From the NCBI RefSeq assembly GCF_031127805.1, contig NZ_JARXHW010000016.1, positions 1-64,000 on the forward strand: DNA of 64,000 bases, in the 5' to 3' direction. The stretch is from Thalassobacterium maritimum (GTDB taxonomy: Bacteria > Verrucomicrobiota > Verrucomicrobiia > Opitutales > Coraliomargaritaceae). Within the stretch, counting starts at the first letter, position 1. Every line of letters starts with the position of its first letter. Position numbers and translations under genes: made by a program. Below the pieces are notes generated by a model. That model was not told where the DNA came from and made no database searches. It worked only from the letters and a program-made list of their open reading frames with translations. This document shows, piece by piece, positions 1-7,918 of this stretch.

Positions 1-693
1 GCGCTTGCTGAACGGACGCAGCAACTGCTTGAGAGCTACGACGCAAACCTTCGTGATGTTCGCCGAATTATTAGGGGTGATGATCAGGAATTGCGAATCG
101 GTTATCTTGGATCCGCATTTGAGGATCACTTTGCATCTGCATTAGAGGCATTTAGCCGACTGAAACCTGAAACCAAAGTAAAATTAATCGATCTCTTTCC
201 GAGTGAACAGATCATCGAATTGCGTCGAGGGAATCTGGATATGGCTTTGACTTTGGAACTCGGAAACCTGCTGGGGCGGGATTTTCACACGAAGAAGGTC
301 GCTGAGGTCAGTAGCGTTGTTTGCCTTGCATCTGAACATCCTCTGGCTTCCCGGCAGACGATAGCGCTTGCTGAATTAAAGGACGAGACCTTCCTCATCG
401 CCTCCGACTCGGAGCATTTCGGCTTACGTCGTCGGATGACTCAGTTGTGTCAGACTTTCGGGAAATTCAGGCCGAAAATTTCAGGCACTTCCGAGGACCT
501 ATCCGATGCTTTTACGGCGGTTGCTAATGAAGGATTTGTCGTGGTGATGCCGGCATTTCTCCGAGACCAGAAGCGACCAGGTATGGTGATCATACCAGTT
601 TGCGATGAGGGGGCCACTTGGGATTTAATCGTTGCTTGGCATAAAGGTGATTCTGCGAAGCCATTGCGCACTCTATTAGACACTTTATCTTAG
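1..693 (+). CDS. LysR-family transcriptional regulator, C-terminal part (5' end outside window)
   Basis: The reading frame is open from base 1, so the gene starts before the window and only about 230 residues are present. What remains is a short linker-helix-like segment followed by the periplasmic-binding-protein-like effector domain of LysR regulators: the LRIGYLGSAF opening strand, a DMALTLE segment and an ASEHPLASRQT segment typical of the fold. The N-terminal winged helix-turn-helix is missing from view. LysR proteins bind DNA as tetramers and respond to small molecules; the ligand cannot be told from sequence. A short inverted repeat (AGCCCA/TGGGCT, 692-707) overlaps the stop codon but lacks a T-run. 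The target gene is probably to the left. Confidence 0.85.
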   Translation, partial: ALAERTQQLLESYDANLRDVRRIIRGDDQELRIGYLGSAFEDHFASALEAFSRLKPETKVKLIDLFPSEQIIELRRGNLDMALTLELGNLLGRDFHTKKVAEVSSVVCLASEHPLASRQTIALAELKDETFLIASDSEHFGLRRRMTQLCQTFGKFRPKISGTSEDLSDAFTAVANEGFVVVMPAFLRDQKRPGMVIIPVCDEGATWDLIVAWHKGDSAKPLRTLLDTLS

Positions 694-795
694 CCCATCA
701 TTGGGCTCACAGAAACGGGTCATGTAATTGCCTTTGTGGTATGGTCTCCTCGCAAAATTCAAAAAAAGATCAGGCCCATTTATGATGTTATTCTG

Positions 796-823
796 TTGAA
801 CGTTCTTTGCTCTGAAAAATAAT
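796..823 (+). promoter_or_regulatory. candidate sigma-70 promoter for the GNAT gene
   Basis: TTGAAC (796-801), a 16-base spacer and AATAAT (818-823) lie just upstream of the acetyltransferase start at 836. The implied leader would be only a few bases long. This would give the toxin its own promoter, separate from that of the antitoxin on the other strand. Assigned by eye only. Confidence 0.35.
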
Positions 824-835
824 GAATCAACACGA

Positions 836-1366
836 ATGACAGCAGACTTGCACATCCAGCCCTTAGATAAGAATCTGCACAATCGAGCTGAGTTTGATTG
901 TGGGGTTTCTGCTCTGAATGAGTATCTGGCGAAACAGGCTGCGTTAGATGTGAAGCGCCGGGCAGCTGGATGTTGGGTGCTGGCCTCGGCGGGTGAATTG
1001 CAGCGGGTTTTGGGCTACTACACATTATCTCCGGAGGCGATTGGTGCGGTGGATCTGCCTGGCATGCCGAAAACGATCAGTAAAAAACTGCCGAGTTATC
1101 GACGATTTGGTGCGGCTCTGTTGGGACGGCTTGCGGTGGCCAGCTCTGAGCAAGGGAAAGGGATTGGTGAGTTGTTACTGATGGATGCTTTTCATCGCTG
1201 TCAGGCTTTGGAAGTGCCAGTGGTGGTCATAGTCGTAGACCCTAAGGATCTATACGCTGCAAATTGGTATACGCGATTCGGATTTCGGCCGCTGAGCGAG
1301 GACCGCATGGTTGTGACACTGCTGGAATTGGAAGCTCGATTTAACGCGTTGGATTCACATCGCTAA
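836..1366 (+). CDS. GNAT-family acetyltransferase, TacT-type toxin
   Basis: A 176-residue GNAT-fold protein. The N-terminal FDCGVSALNEYL stretch (about residues 20-31) is the hallmark of toxin-type GNATs that acetylate the amino group of charged tRNAs. The acetyl-CoA loop is visible in LGRLAVASSEQGKGIG (97-111), and the C-terminal WYTRFGF (144-150) carries the Tyr expected at the active site. The family is normally encoded directly downstream of a DUF1778 antitoxin on the same strand. Here the DUF1778 gene is on the opposite strand, and the two genes overlap tail-to-tail by 26 bases. A candidate promoter sits at 796-823. Function is inferred from the family; it could also be a non-toxic GNAT. 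Confidence 0.82.
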   Translation: MTADLHIQPLDKNLHNRAEFDCGVSALNEYLAKQAALDVKRRAAGCWVLASAGELQRVLGYYTLSPEAIGAVDLPGMPKTISKKLPSYRRFGAALLGRLAVASSEQGKGIGELLLMDAFHRCQALEVPVVVIVVDPKDLYAANWYTRFGFRPLSEDRMVVTLLELEARFNALDSHR

Positions 1367-1649
1367 CGACAGTATCTCGGTAGGCCTTATAAGCGCGCTT
1401 GAATTCAGGTGTCGGCTTGCGAGGGGGGGCGAGCAGTGCTTCTACAAAATTGCGAGATTCAGCCTCATTCAAACGAATGGTTTCCGCCTCTTGAATGATT
1501 TTACGGGCACGATTGACTAGATGCGTGACCGCAAAGGGCGCGACCTTGCGGCCCTCGATCTCGGCAGCCCTTTCAATGAGTGCTTTTTCGGAAGGTGAAA
1601 TTCGAGCAACGAGTCGTTCTGATTTTAATTCTTCTGTTGCAGTGACCAT
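1341..1649 (-). CDS. DUF1778 (TacA-type) antitoxin, convergent with the GNAT gene
   Basis: A 102-residue protein with an N-terminal ribbon-helix-helix segment (SERLVARISPSEKALIERAA, residues 9-28) and a helical C-terminal arm with NEAESRNFVEALLAPP (about 61-76). This is the DUF1778 antitoxin layout, in which the arm wraps the GNAT toxin and the RHH part binds the operator. Its last 26 bases are antisense to the end of the toxin gene, whereas the family rule is antitoxin-first on the same strand. An inverted repeat at 1654-1678, immediately before its start codon, is a likely autoregulatory operator. Family assignment is good; the pairing with the convergent GNAT is inferred from adjacency. 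Confidence 0.85.
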   Translation of the reverse strand: MVTATEELKSERLVARISPSEKALIERAAEIEGRKVAPFAVTHLVNRARKIIQEAETIRLNEAESRNFVEALLAPPRKPTPEFKRAYKAYRDTVVSDVNPTR

Positions 1650-1653
1650 GTTT

Positions 1654-1678
1654 AATGTGTGCCACAGAGTAACACATT
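1654..1678. promoter_or_regulatory. inverted repeat, candidate antitoxin operator
   Basis: AATGTGT (1654-1660) and its exact reverse complement ACACATT (1672-1678), separated by 11 bases, begin 5 bases upstream of the DUF1778 start codon. Ribbon-helix-helix antitoxins usually bind such sites to repress their own gene. Confidence 0.5.
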
Positions 1679-1742
1679 TTGCAATCTGGAATTCTGGTTT
1701 TTTATGGTCTAAGAAGTTCTTGAGGATTGTGTTTGGGTGATC

Positions 1743-1758
1743 GGGACAGGAGTGTCCC
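1743..1758. repeat. small intergenic hairpin GGGACA-ggag-TGTCCC
   Basis: A perfect 6-bp inverted repeat with a 4-base loop lies between the two toxin-antitoxin-like loci. A loosely related hairpin (CCGTC-ttta-GACGG) occurs near 45755 after rpoC. They look like small dispersed intergenic palindromes; no T-run follows, so they are not clear terminators. Confidence 0.4.
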
Positions 1759-1900
1759 GTCTACTGGAGCGGATGTCTTGCTTGTTCCTCCTGCTCGAGA
1801 CTAACAAGCCGCAATTTGATTTGGTTTACTTATCAATTGTTGGCTGAACGCAACATTTCAATCTGAGGAAAAAAACTTAAATATATATTTGCATAAGAGC

Positions 1901-1914
1901 ATGCACTTGTGCAT
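1901..1914. promoter_or_regulatory. perfect palindrome ATGCACTTGTGCAT upstream of the Xre-like gene
   Basis: A 14-base perfect palindrome lies 12 bases before the start codon at 1926, followed by a T-run. An additional ATGCA/TGCAT half-site overlaps it on the left. Placement fits an autorepression operator for the antitoxin-like protein downstream. A terminator-like hairpin is the alternative reading. Confidence 0.45.
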
Positions 1915-1925
1915 TTTTTTGGCGC

Positions 1926-2282
1926 ATGGGAAACACGAGACAACTTGAGGAAATACCGCGCAGTTTTAGTATTCCAGCGTTCTGCAACCGCTACAAGTTA
2001 GTCCGTAACGACATTAGCCGGCTCACTCAATACTCGCCCCGGGCAGTCGCCAAATGGGCTGCCGGCGACAAGCCTAGTGCAGCTGCCGAAAAGCAGCTTC
2101 GAGAGTTGGTACGATTATTCGATGCTCTTTCGGATATTATGGAAACGGCCTATATTGGCGAATGGCTCAAAGCCGCCAACCCTGCCTTTGATAATTCAAC
2201 CCCACTCCAAGTCATCGAACGCGGAGAGGCCGACCGTATCTGGAATATGATCTACCGCTTGCAAACAGGGGAGCCAATCTGA
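1926..2282 (+). CDS. Xre/MbcA/ParS-type antitoxin-like protein (DUF2384), no toxin partner
   Basis: A 118-residue protein. Residues about 25-60 resemble a helix-turn-helix (NDISRLTQYSPRAVAKWAAGDKP). The C-terminal part has WLKAANPAFDNSTPLQVIE (84-102), the toxin-binding signature of the DUF2384 family, in which the partner is normally a RES-domain toxin encoded just downstream. No RES gene follows: the next 360 bases carry no convincing gene. It is therefore an orphan antitoxin, a regulator derived from one, or part of a decayed pair. A perfect palindrome at 1901-1914 is a plausible operator. Confidence 0.75.
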   Translation: MGNTRQLEEIPRSFSIPAFCNRYKLVRNDISRLTQYSPRAVAKWAAGDKPSAAAEKQLRELVRLFDALSDIMETAYIGEWLKAANPAFDNSTPLQVIERGEADRIWNMIYRLQTGEPI

Positions 2283-2642
2283 GGGGATGCGTCGGGGCAG
2301 TCGAAGCCGGCCAGCCAATGAGCGACAAGTGCGGCCCTTGTTCTGTTGATCGATTCACAAAACGTAGGGGCATCACTGCCGTGCCCTGCGTAGCTCGCAG
2401 AGCGAAGCATGGGTGACGCCCGCCGCTTGATGGTCTCTGAATCCGCTCTCTTCCACTCGTGAAGACCATTTAGTTTTATCAACTTAATTCAGATTGGATT
2501 TACATTCTTTATAGTTCTAAAAAGGAGTCGATTGCGAGCACCGCAATGAAGTCTGTGTTGAGAAAGCTATATAGGTCTGTCGACTGTCCTATCAAATCAC
2601 GAGCGAATGTTCTGATTTAAAGGTGATTCTTAAATTCGTTTT
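2283..2642. other. gene-free stretch between the Xre-like gene and the PEP-CTERM gene
   Basis: No credible coding sequence was found on either strand. A hairpin AGGGGCA/TGCCCT sits near 2367-2387. A GTAGC-headed imperfect hairpin at 2390-2408 weakly resembles the REP-like elements found at 17.2 and 50 kb. No remnant of a RES toxin was recognised. Confidence 0.4.
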
Positions 2643-3374
2643 CTAACGACGACGGCGAATCAGTGCAATCGAGAGCCCCGTGAAGCCGAGTAGGGCTGCA
2701 GCGCTGGATGGCTCTGGGACTGCGAATACAACCGCACCAGCGGCAGGCCTGGAGTTACTATTATTGAAGCCGTAGTCAGCCGTGCCAGTTGTAGTCGAAA
2801 AATAGTAAGCGGATGCTCCTGAAGTGCCTCCACTTCCAATCGTAGTTTCATTATAGACTACAGTTGAGGTAATCGTTGGAGTAATTGAGTTAAAAGAATT
2901 CTTAGTAAAGGAGCCGATCACTAGAGAGCCGACCTCTGTATTAAATGAACCTGAAAGTCTAGTCGGGGACGAGGCAAAATCAGCAGGCCCCCCAGCCGCA
3001 GCGCCTGAAATCGCATACGCGGCAAAGCCAAAGTGCGTATTGCCATCGACACTGGCTACAATGTCGGCAGTAGTATCTGTAGTAATATCCAAATAATACG
3101 TAGTAACTCTCTGGATGCTATTCGCTGTGTTATAAACTGCAGTGAGAGAATTTCCGCCAAAGGTGATCCCCGATATGTCCGAATTTTCCTGAGTTGTCGT
3201 GACTACGAGTTTTGAACCAGCTGCAACCGTAAAGCTAGAAATTGTGCGATCATCGGCATCTGAAAGATGAGAACTTGGATCGAGGAAAAAGGCAGTGTCC
3301 GTCACACTGATGGCCGCATTGACGGATACTGAAAAAGTGAGCAAACCTGCGAGTAAGAACGTTTTTTTTATCAT
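2643..3374 (-). CDS. PEP-CTERM sorting-domain protein
   Basis: A 243-residue secreted protein with an N-terminal signal peptide (about residues 1-20, MIKKTFLLAGLL then VNAA). It has a Ser/Thr/Gly-rich beta-type body and a C-terminal PEP-CTERM signal: VPEPSS, a hydrophobic helix and a four-arginine tail (about 218-243). Such proteins are exported, then processed by an EpsH/exosortase-type enzyme and attached to the surface or exopolysaccharide. The exosortase itself is not in this window. The body has no recognised catalytic domain; it resembles stand-alone beta-sandwich surface proteins found in many paralogues in Verrucomicrobiota. Confidence 0.88.
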   Translation of the reverse strand: MIKKTFLLAGLLTFSVSVNAAISVTDTAFFLDPSSHLSDADDRTISSFTVAAGSKLVVTTTQENSDISGITFGGNSLTAVYNTANSIQRVTTYYLDITTDTTADIVASVDGNTHFGFAAYAISGAAAGGPADFASSPTRLSGSFNTEVGSLVIGSFTKNSFNSITPTITSTVVYNETTIGSGGTSGASAYYFSTTTGTADYGFNNSNSRPAAGAVVFAVPEPSSAAALLGFTGLSIALIRRRR

Positions 3375-3414
3375 TAATAGTAGAGCATGAAATGCCTTTG
3401 GGGGTTAGTAGACG

Positions 3415-3437
3415 GGTCAAAGGGGGAAGTTTTGACC
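3415..3437. promoter_or_regulatory. inverted repeat upstream of the PEP-CTERM gene
   Basis: GGTCAAA (3415-3421) and TTTGACC (3431-3437) form a perfect 7-bp inverted repeat around a G-rich 9-base spacer, 40 bases before the PEP-CTERM start codon. It may be an operator or a 5' UTR hairpin. Confidence 0.3.
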
Positions 3438-3651
3438 AGGGTCGATTCATTCAGAATTCACTAATGAATTTTGCCTTATATCTGACTAAGTCAAGGATTA
3501 ATTGCAACTGATAGAATTGCTTATTCTCTAATCTAATTCGAGGCAGTTCATGGCGCTATGGGTAGACGGTTGTTGATTGTATTTGAGCGGGTGGGAGATG
3601 CTTGAGCGAAAATCGTCGCGATCCACTAAAGAAAGTAGTATAAGCCAAACT

Positions 3652-3725
3652 AAGGTTGGGACAGGGACATCTTTTGATCGATTTGTGAATTAGAGTCGCA
3701 AGTCCGAAAGGTTTGGCTTGTTTTT
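3652..3725 (+). promoter_or_regulatory. terminator-like leader stem before the transglutaminase gene
   Basis: AAGCCAAAC (3652-3660) is exactly complementary to GTTTGGCTT (3711-3719), which is followed by G and a run of five T, about 20 bases before the start codon at 3743. A 50-base apical region separates the arms. The layout is that of a cis-regulatory leader ending in an intrinsic-terminator-like stem, but the long loop makes this uncertain. The rest of the 3375-3742 gap holds the inverted repeat at 3415-3437 and nothing else recognised. Confidence 0.3.
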
Positions 3726-3742
3726 AGCTGAATACGATTCCC

Positions 3743-4540
3743 ATGTGGTTACACGCATCCTGCTACCTAGAGTTCAAGATTCCGGTCGACACGCCGTTTT
3801 TGTTGATGTTGCGCCCGCGTAGCGGGTGGCAGCAGTGGGTCGGGCGCGAGCAATATGTGCTCTCTCCCAGTGTGCCGGTGGTCGAGTTTACCGATCCCTT
3901 TGGAAATTTGTGCCAAAGACTGGTTGCACCCGCTGGACCTTTTTCCATTCGCACGACGGTTGATGTCGAATGTGCCGAGGGGGCTGATATCGCCCCCGGG
4001 GCTTATTTCATTGAAGTGCAATCTCTACCTGATGAGGTCATTCCCTATCTCTTGCCCAGTCGCTACTGCGAATCCGACCGTTTCAGTCGAATGGCTCAGG
4101 AACTGGTTTACGGCTGGTCGCCCGGTTACGATCAATGCTGCGCCATTGTCGATTACATCCGCCGGACCTTTCAATACGCACCGGGCGAGGGGGTTGACAC
4201 TCTGAGCGCCTGTGAGGTCAATGCTAAGAAGAAGGCTGTTTGCCGCGACATGGCCCACCTGGGCATCGCCTGCTGCCGAGCACTTTCCATCCCGGCGCGC
4301 TTGGTGGTGGGCTACCTCGAAACTCTCAAGCCGATGGATCTGCATGCCTGGTTTGAGGCTTATGTGGGCGGGCGTTGGTATAGCTTTGATCCTACTCAGG
4401 ATGACATGCAGGGCGGTAGGATCGCGATCGCCTACGGCCGCGATGCCGCCGACGTTGCCATTTTCACCCAGTTTGGCGAAGCGGTGGAATTGAGCGTGAT
4501 GGAGGTGCAGGTCCAGCGGCTCTCCGAACCGCCGCGCTGA
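3743..4540 (+). CDS. transglutaminase-like cysteine protease-fold protein
   Basis: A 265-residue cytosolic protein with no signal peptide. An N-terminal beta region (1-100) of the kind that precedes bacterial transglutaminase-like domains is followed by the core with its triad: Cys167 in KAVCRDMAHL, His201 in DLHAWFEAYV and Asp216 in SFDPTQ. Members act as peptidases or amide-forming/hydrolysing enzymes; substrates are mostly unknown. The start fits the family's usual N-terminus, but no Shine-Dalgarno sequence is evident. It stands alone between divergent PEP-CTERM and co-directional beta-galactosidase genes, with a 131-base gap to the latter. Confidence 0.85.
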   Translation: MWLHASCYLEFKIPVDTPFLLMLRPRSGWQQWVGREQYVLSPSVPVVEFTDPFGNLCQRLVAPAGPFSIRTTVDVECAEGADIAPGAYFIEVQSLPDEVIPYLLPSRYCESDRFSRMAQELVYGWSPGYDQCCAIVDYIRRTFQYAPGEGVDTLSACEVNAKKKAVCRDMAHLGIACCRALSIPARLVVGYLETLKPMDLHAWFEAYVGGRWYSFDPTQDDMQGGRIAIAYGRDAADVAIFTQFGEAVELSVMEVQVQRLSEPPR

Positions 4541-4671
4541 AGGCGTGAGTCACCCCCTGAAAACAGTCGTCGGTGATCAGCAATATGGAAGGATTGAATT
4601 GTCGATGGCACGATCCCTTTTCTCCTCTTTGAATGTTGATATCTCTTATCTATTAACCATACCTGATCAGT

Positions 4672-6726
4672 ATGAAACGGAGTTCGCATATTTTATTTGG
4701 AGGCGACTATAATCCTGATCAGTGGGTCGGGCAAGCGGAGATCATTAAGCAGGATTTTGCGCTCTTTGAAGGGGCGAAAATAAATACTCTGACGATCGGA
4801 GTTTTTTCTTGGGCTGCGCTAGAGCCTGAAGAGGGGCGTTACGAATTTGACTGGATGGATACCATCTTTGATCGTGCCGAAAAACAAGAGATGCGGATCA
4901 TTTTGGCAACTCCGAGTGGGGGGAAGCCGAATTGGATGGCGATGAAGTATCCCGAGATTCGGCGTGTGACGCCGAATGGGCAGCGGGAGGTTCAGGGACG
5001 ACGACATAATCATTGTCTGACTTCCCCTGTTTACCGGCAAAAAGTTCAAGCGATTAATGGAAAACTGGCCGAGCGTTATGGCGAACGCGAGTCACTTTTA
5101 CTTTGGCATATTTCTAATGAGTTTAGTGGTTATTGTTATTGCGACTTATGCTTTGCGGCTTTTCGCGATTGGCTAAAGGCAAAATACGATACTCTGGAAG
5201 CGTTGAATGATGCCTATTGGAGTCGCTTCTGGAGTCACACTTATACCGAATGGGAGCAGATTCAGACTATCGATAAAACCGTGGGAGCTTTGGTCTTGGA
5301 CTGGAAGCGTTTCATGACAGATCAATGTCGTAGTTTTATTCGTAATGAGCTCACGCCGATCCGCCGAATCACGCCGAATATTCCGGCGACGACTAATTTC
5401 ATGGGGATTCATTCCGACTATGACTACCATCAACTGGCGAAGGAGATCGATGTCGCGTCCTGGGATGCCTACCCGCATTGGCACATGCCGCAGCAGGATT
5501 CGCTGCAAAGTCATCAGGCGTTGTTCGCAGCCTTTAAACATGATCTGACGCGAAGTTTGAAACAGCAGCCATTCTTGTTGATGGAGTCCTCCCCTGGGCC
5601 TGTGAATTGGAAAAACCTGTCACCTGCCTTACGTCCCGGTATGTTACGCTTGGCGGCGGTGCAAGCTCTGGCGCATGGTTCGGATTCGGTGTGCTATTTT
5701 CAAATGCGCAAAGGGAGAGGCAGTTATGAGCAGTTTCATGCCGCGGTGATTGACCACGTTGGTCATGGCAATACTCGGATGTTTCGCGAAGTTCGCTCGC
5801 TTGGGCATGCACTCTCGCAGATGGATGCCGTGGTCGACTCCAAGAGTCCGGCCAAAGTGGCTCTTGTCTTTGATTGGGAATCGCGTTGGATGTATGATGC
5901 AGCCGCGACGCAGCACAATGCAGTCAAGCAGTATGAGGAAACGGTCTTAGCTCACTACAAACCGTTCTGGGATTTGGGGATCAATGTCGATGTGGTGGAC
6001 TCGAAATCGAATTGGACTGCCTACGACCTTGTGGTGCTTCCGATGTTATTTCTGTTGAGTCAAGAGACCGCGCAGCGCTTGACTGCCTATGTCGAAGCGG
6101 GCGGCACTTTGGTGACAACCTATGGGACTGGAATCGTTGATGCATCCGGGCTGGCAGTCACGGGCGGTGTGCCTGGTCCGCTGCGTAAAGCACTCGGTAT
6201 TTGGGTCGAAGAGTCAGATGCTTTGCCGGATGAGTGCCGTCGGCAGGTTCGAGCGACGACTGAGGACTGTGGTCTCTCGGGAACCTATGTGGCGCGGCAT
6301 TATTTGGATCTTTTGCACCTGGAGGGCGCGGAAGCGCTGGCGGTCTATGACGACGATTTCTACGCGGGTCGTCCTGCCCTAACGCGGAATCGTTTCGGCA
6401 AGGGGTGCGCCTGGTATATCGCCTCTCGCAATGAGCATCGCTTTACCGCTGATTTACTCGCACATATGGTTCAGGAACTTAAAATTCCGCGAAGTGTTCC
6501 GGCGGCGTTGCCTGAGGGCGTTTCCGCCCAAACCCGGGAGTGCGATGGACAGCGTTTGTTGTTTTTGATGAACTTCAACGACAGTGCAGTGAGATGCGAT
6601 GTCGGCGACGCGCGGTATGTCGAGACCGAGTCTGGTCAGGAGTATTCAGGAGTTGTTGAACTGGCTCCGTATGCTGCGCTTGTCTTAAGTATTCAACCGA
6701 AGAAGTTCAAAAGCACTATTGATTGA
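4672..6726 (+). CDS. glycoside hydrolase family 42 beta-galactosidase
   Basis: A 684-residue enzyme of normal GH42 length with no signal peptide, so cytosolic hydrolysis of imported beta-galactosides is likely. The TIM-barrel domain (about 1-390) carries the acid/base Glu150 in WHISNEFSG and the nucleophile Glu305 in LLMESSPGP. Cys115, Cys155, Cys157 and Cys160 form the zinc site of metal-binding GH42 enzymes. A trimerisation domain (about 395-600) and a small C-terminal beta domain follow. Its last 42 bases overlap, tail-to-tail, the end of arsG on the other strand. A galK gene is 14 kb away, so galactose released here could be phosphorylated by it. Confidence 0.93.
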   Translation: MKRSSHILFGGDYNPDQWVGQAEIIKQDFALFEGAKINTLTIGVFSWAALEPEEGRYEFDWMDTIFDRAEKQEMRIILATPSGGKPNWMAMKYPEIRRVTPNGQREVQGRRHNHCLTSPVYRQKVQAINGKLAERYGERESLLLWHISNEFSGYCYCDLCFAAFRDWLKAKYDTLEALNDAYWSRFWSHTYTEWEQIQTIDKTVGALVLDWKRFMTDQCRSFIRNELTPIRRITPNIPATTNFMGIHSDYDYHQLAKEIDVASWDAYPHWHMPQQDSLQSHQALFAAFKHDLTRSLKQQPFLLMESSPGPVNWKNLSPALRPGMLRLAAVQALAHGSDSVCYFQMRKGRGSYEQFHAAVIDHVGHGNTRMFREVRSLGHALSQMDAVVDSKSPAKVALVFDWESRWMYDAAATQHNAVKQYEETVLAHYKPFWDLGINVDVVDSKSNWTAYDLVVLPMLFLLSQETAQRLTAYVEAGGTLVTTYGTGIVDASGLAVTGGVPGPLRKALGIWVEESDALPDECRRQVRATTEDCGLSGTYVARHYLDLLHLEGAEALAVYDDDFYAGRPALTRNRFGKGCAWYIASRNEHRFTADLLAHMVQELKIPRSVPAALPEGVSAQTRECDGQRLLFLMNFNDSAVRCDVGDARYVETESGQEYSGVVELAPYAALVLSIQPKKFKSTID

Positions 6727-7407
6727 ATGCTGAAGCAGACTATCGAACGTCAACCAAACGCCGATGCCGATTAACAAGGCTGCTGTGACCCAGAGCAATT
6801 TCTTTTGCACGGCTTGTAAGCCGCCCAGCAGTGCGCTGGCCTTGCGGGTGCTGAAGACGATGACCAGCGCGATGATCCCGACCGGGAGCGACGTGCCCAG
6901 GCCGTAAAGCAAGACCGGCACGGGAGGCAGGGGCGATTCCAGTGACAGTGGAATGAGTGAGCCGAAAAACAGGGCTGCGGAGACGGGGCAAAATGAAAGG
7001 GCAAAGATCGCACCGATCATGAATTCGCCCAGCAGTCCCCAGCGGGACAAGCGTTCGGTGGTGGCGGCACTGCCGAGCTTCAATTCAAAGGGCAAGGGCA
7101 ACCAACCGACTATCGCCATCCCCGTCAAGATGAGTAAGGGACCGATAAAGGGGCCGATCCCGTTACGCAGAAACGCCGACAGCCCGGGCATGGAGCTGAG
7201 CCCTCCCAAGAGGATAAGCGCCAAGGCCAGATAAACAATCATCCTGCCGAGGGTATAAGCAAGCGCGCCCAGCACTGCGTATCTTTGATTACCGACCTTT
7301 CGGCTGAGCATTGAGATGGCGGCCACATTGGTCGCCAAAGGACAGGGGCTGACCGAGGTCACGATCCCGAGCCAAAGCGCGGTGAAGCTGGATATCAATA
7401 AAGCCAT
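6685..7407 (-). CDS. arsG: ArsG-type aromatic arsenical efflux permease (DsbD/CcdA-like membrane protein)
   Basis: A 240-residue membrane protein with about six transmembrane segments. Paired proline-cysteine motifs in membrane helices (SPCPLATN near residue 21 and LSFCPVSAA near 137) are typical of the CcdA/DsbD transmembrane family. In this gene order (after arsF-like and thioredoxin-like genes under an ArsR regulator) it matches ArsG, described in Bacteroides as part of ArsEFG, which handles aromatic arsenicals. It lies 9 bases after arsF. It could alternatively be an electron-transfer (DsbD-like) membrane protein; the neighbours favour ArsG. Its 3' end overlaps the convergent beta-galactosidase gene by 42 bases. 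Confidence 0.75.
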   Translation of the reverse strand: MALLISSFTALWLGIVTSVSPCPLATNVAAISMLSRKVGNQRYAVLGALAYTLGRMIVYLALALILLGGLSSMPGLSAFLRNGIGPFIGPLLILTGMAIVGWLPLPFELKLGSAATTERLSRWGLLGEFMIGAIFALSFCPVSAALFFGSLIPLSLESPLPPVPVLLYGLGTSLPVGIIALVIVFSTRKASALLGGLQAVQKKLLWVTAALLIGIGVWLTFDSLLQHSINSAFELLRLNT

Positions 7408-7416
7408 AACCTTGAA

Positions 7417-7911
7417 TTAGATTGTTTTCGGTAGCACTTCGCGGATACCGGCATCGAGATAATCTTTAAAACTCTCGGGCTCATTTAAGTAGGTCCACAC
7501 ATCGTCCATGCGCTGCCAGTGGACTTGTTTCGGATCGGCTGATTCTTTGCCGATGACCACGGTTTTAAAGGAGAGCTCATAGTCTTCGACGTAGTGCTTG
7601 TTTTCCGGGCGGTCGATGTTGTGCGTTTCAAACACCAGTGCGCCGTCAGCGAGCGCATCGGCAAAGCGCTCGTTTAAGGTTTCACGCATGAGGGCTTCGA
7701 TCTTTTTACAGGAGATACAACGCACGTCGGAGGTAAAATAAGTGACCGTGACGCGCTCAGATCGCACCGGCGCTGAAGCGACTGCATCCGCGGCGGCCGT
7801 GACTGTCGGCTCAGGGCTGACAGACGGCACAGGCTGCAGTTTTTGGTAAATACCCGCGCCTATGCCCAGAAGAACCAACAGTAAAAGTAGGCTTTGTAGA
7901 ATACGTTTCAT
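7417..7911 (-). CDS. arsF: ArsF-type protein (membrane-anchored thioredoxin-like)
   Basis: A 164-residue protein with an N-terminal membrane anchor (LQSLLLLLVLLGIGAGIY, about 5-22), a Pro/Ala-rich linker and a thioredoxin-like domain carrying CISC (about residues 65-68). It matches the family annotated as the nitrophenyl-compound nitroreductase subunit ArsF. In the ArsEFG scheme it would help reduce aromatic nitro-arsenicals before ArsG exports them. It is tightly spaced, 7 bases after the small thioredoxin and 9 bases before arsG, so it is certainly co-transcribed with them. The biochemical role is recalled from family knowledge, not shown here. Confidence 0.75.
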   Translation of the reverse strand: MKRILQSLLLLLVLLGIGAGIYQKLQPVPSVSPEPTVTAAADAVASAPVRSERVTVTYFTSDVRCISCKKIEALMRETLNERFADALADGALVFETHNIDRPENKHYVEDYELSFKTVVIGKESADPKQVHWQRMDDVWTYLNEPESFKDYLDAGIREVLPKTI

Positions 7912-7918
7912 GGCAGCA

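Noticed and set aside
780..1025. 81-codon minus-strand frame over the start of the GNAT gene
   Set aside because: It overlaps the clear GNAT coding sequence and has no antitoxin-like features; the DUF1778 gene is the better partner.
4658..4674. Palindrome over the GH42 start codon
   Set aside because: Only the inner CTGATCAG is symmetric; the outer CATA/TATG arms are out of register by one base.
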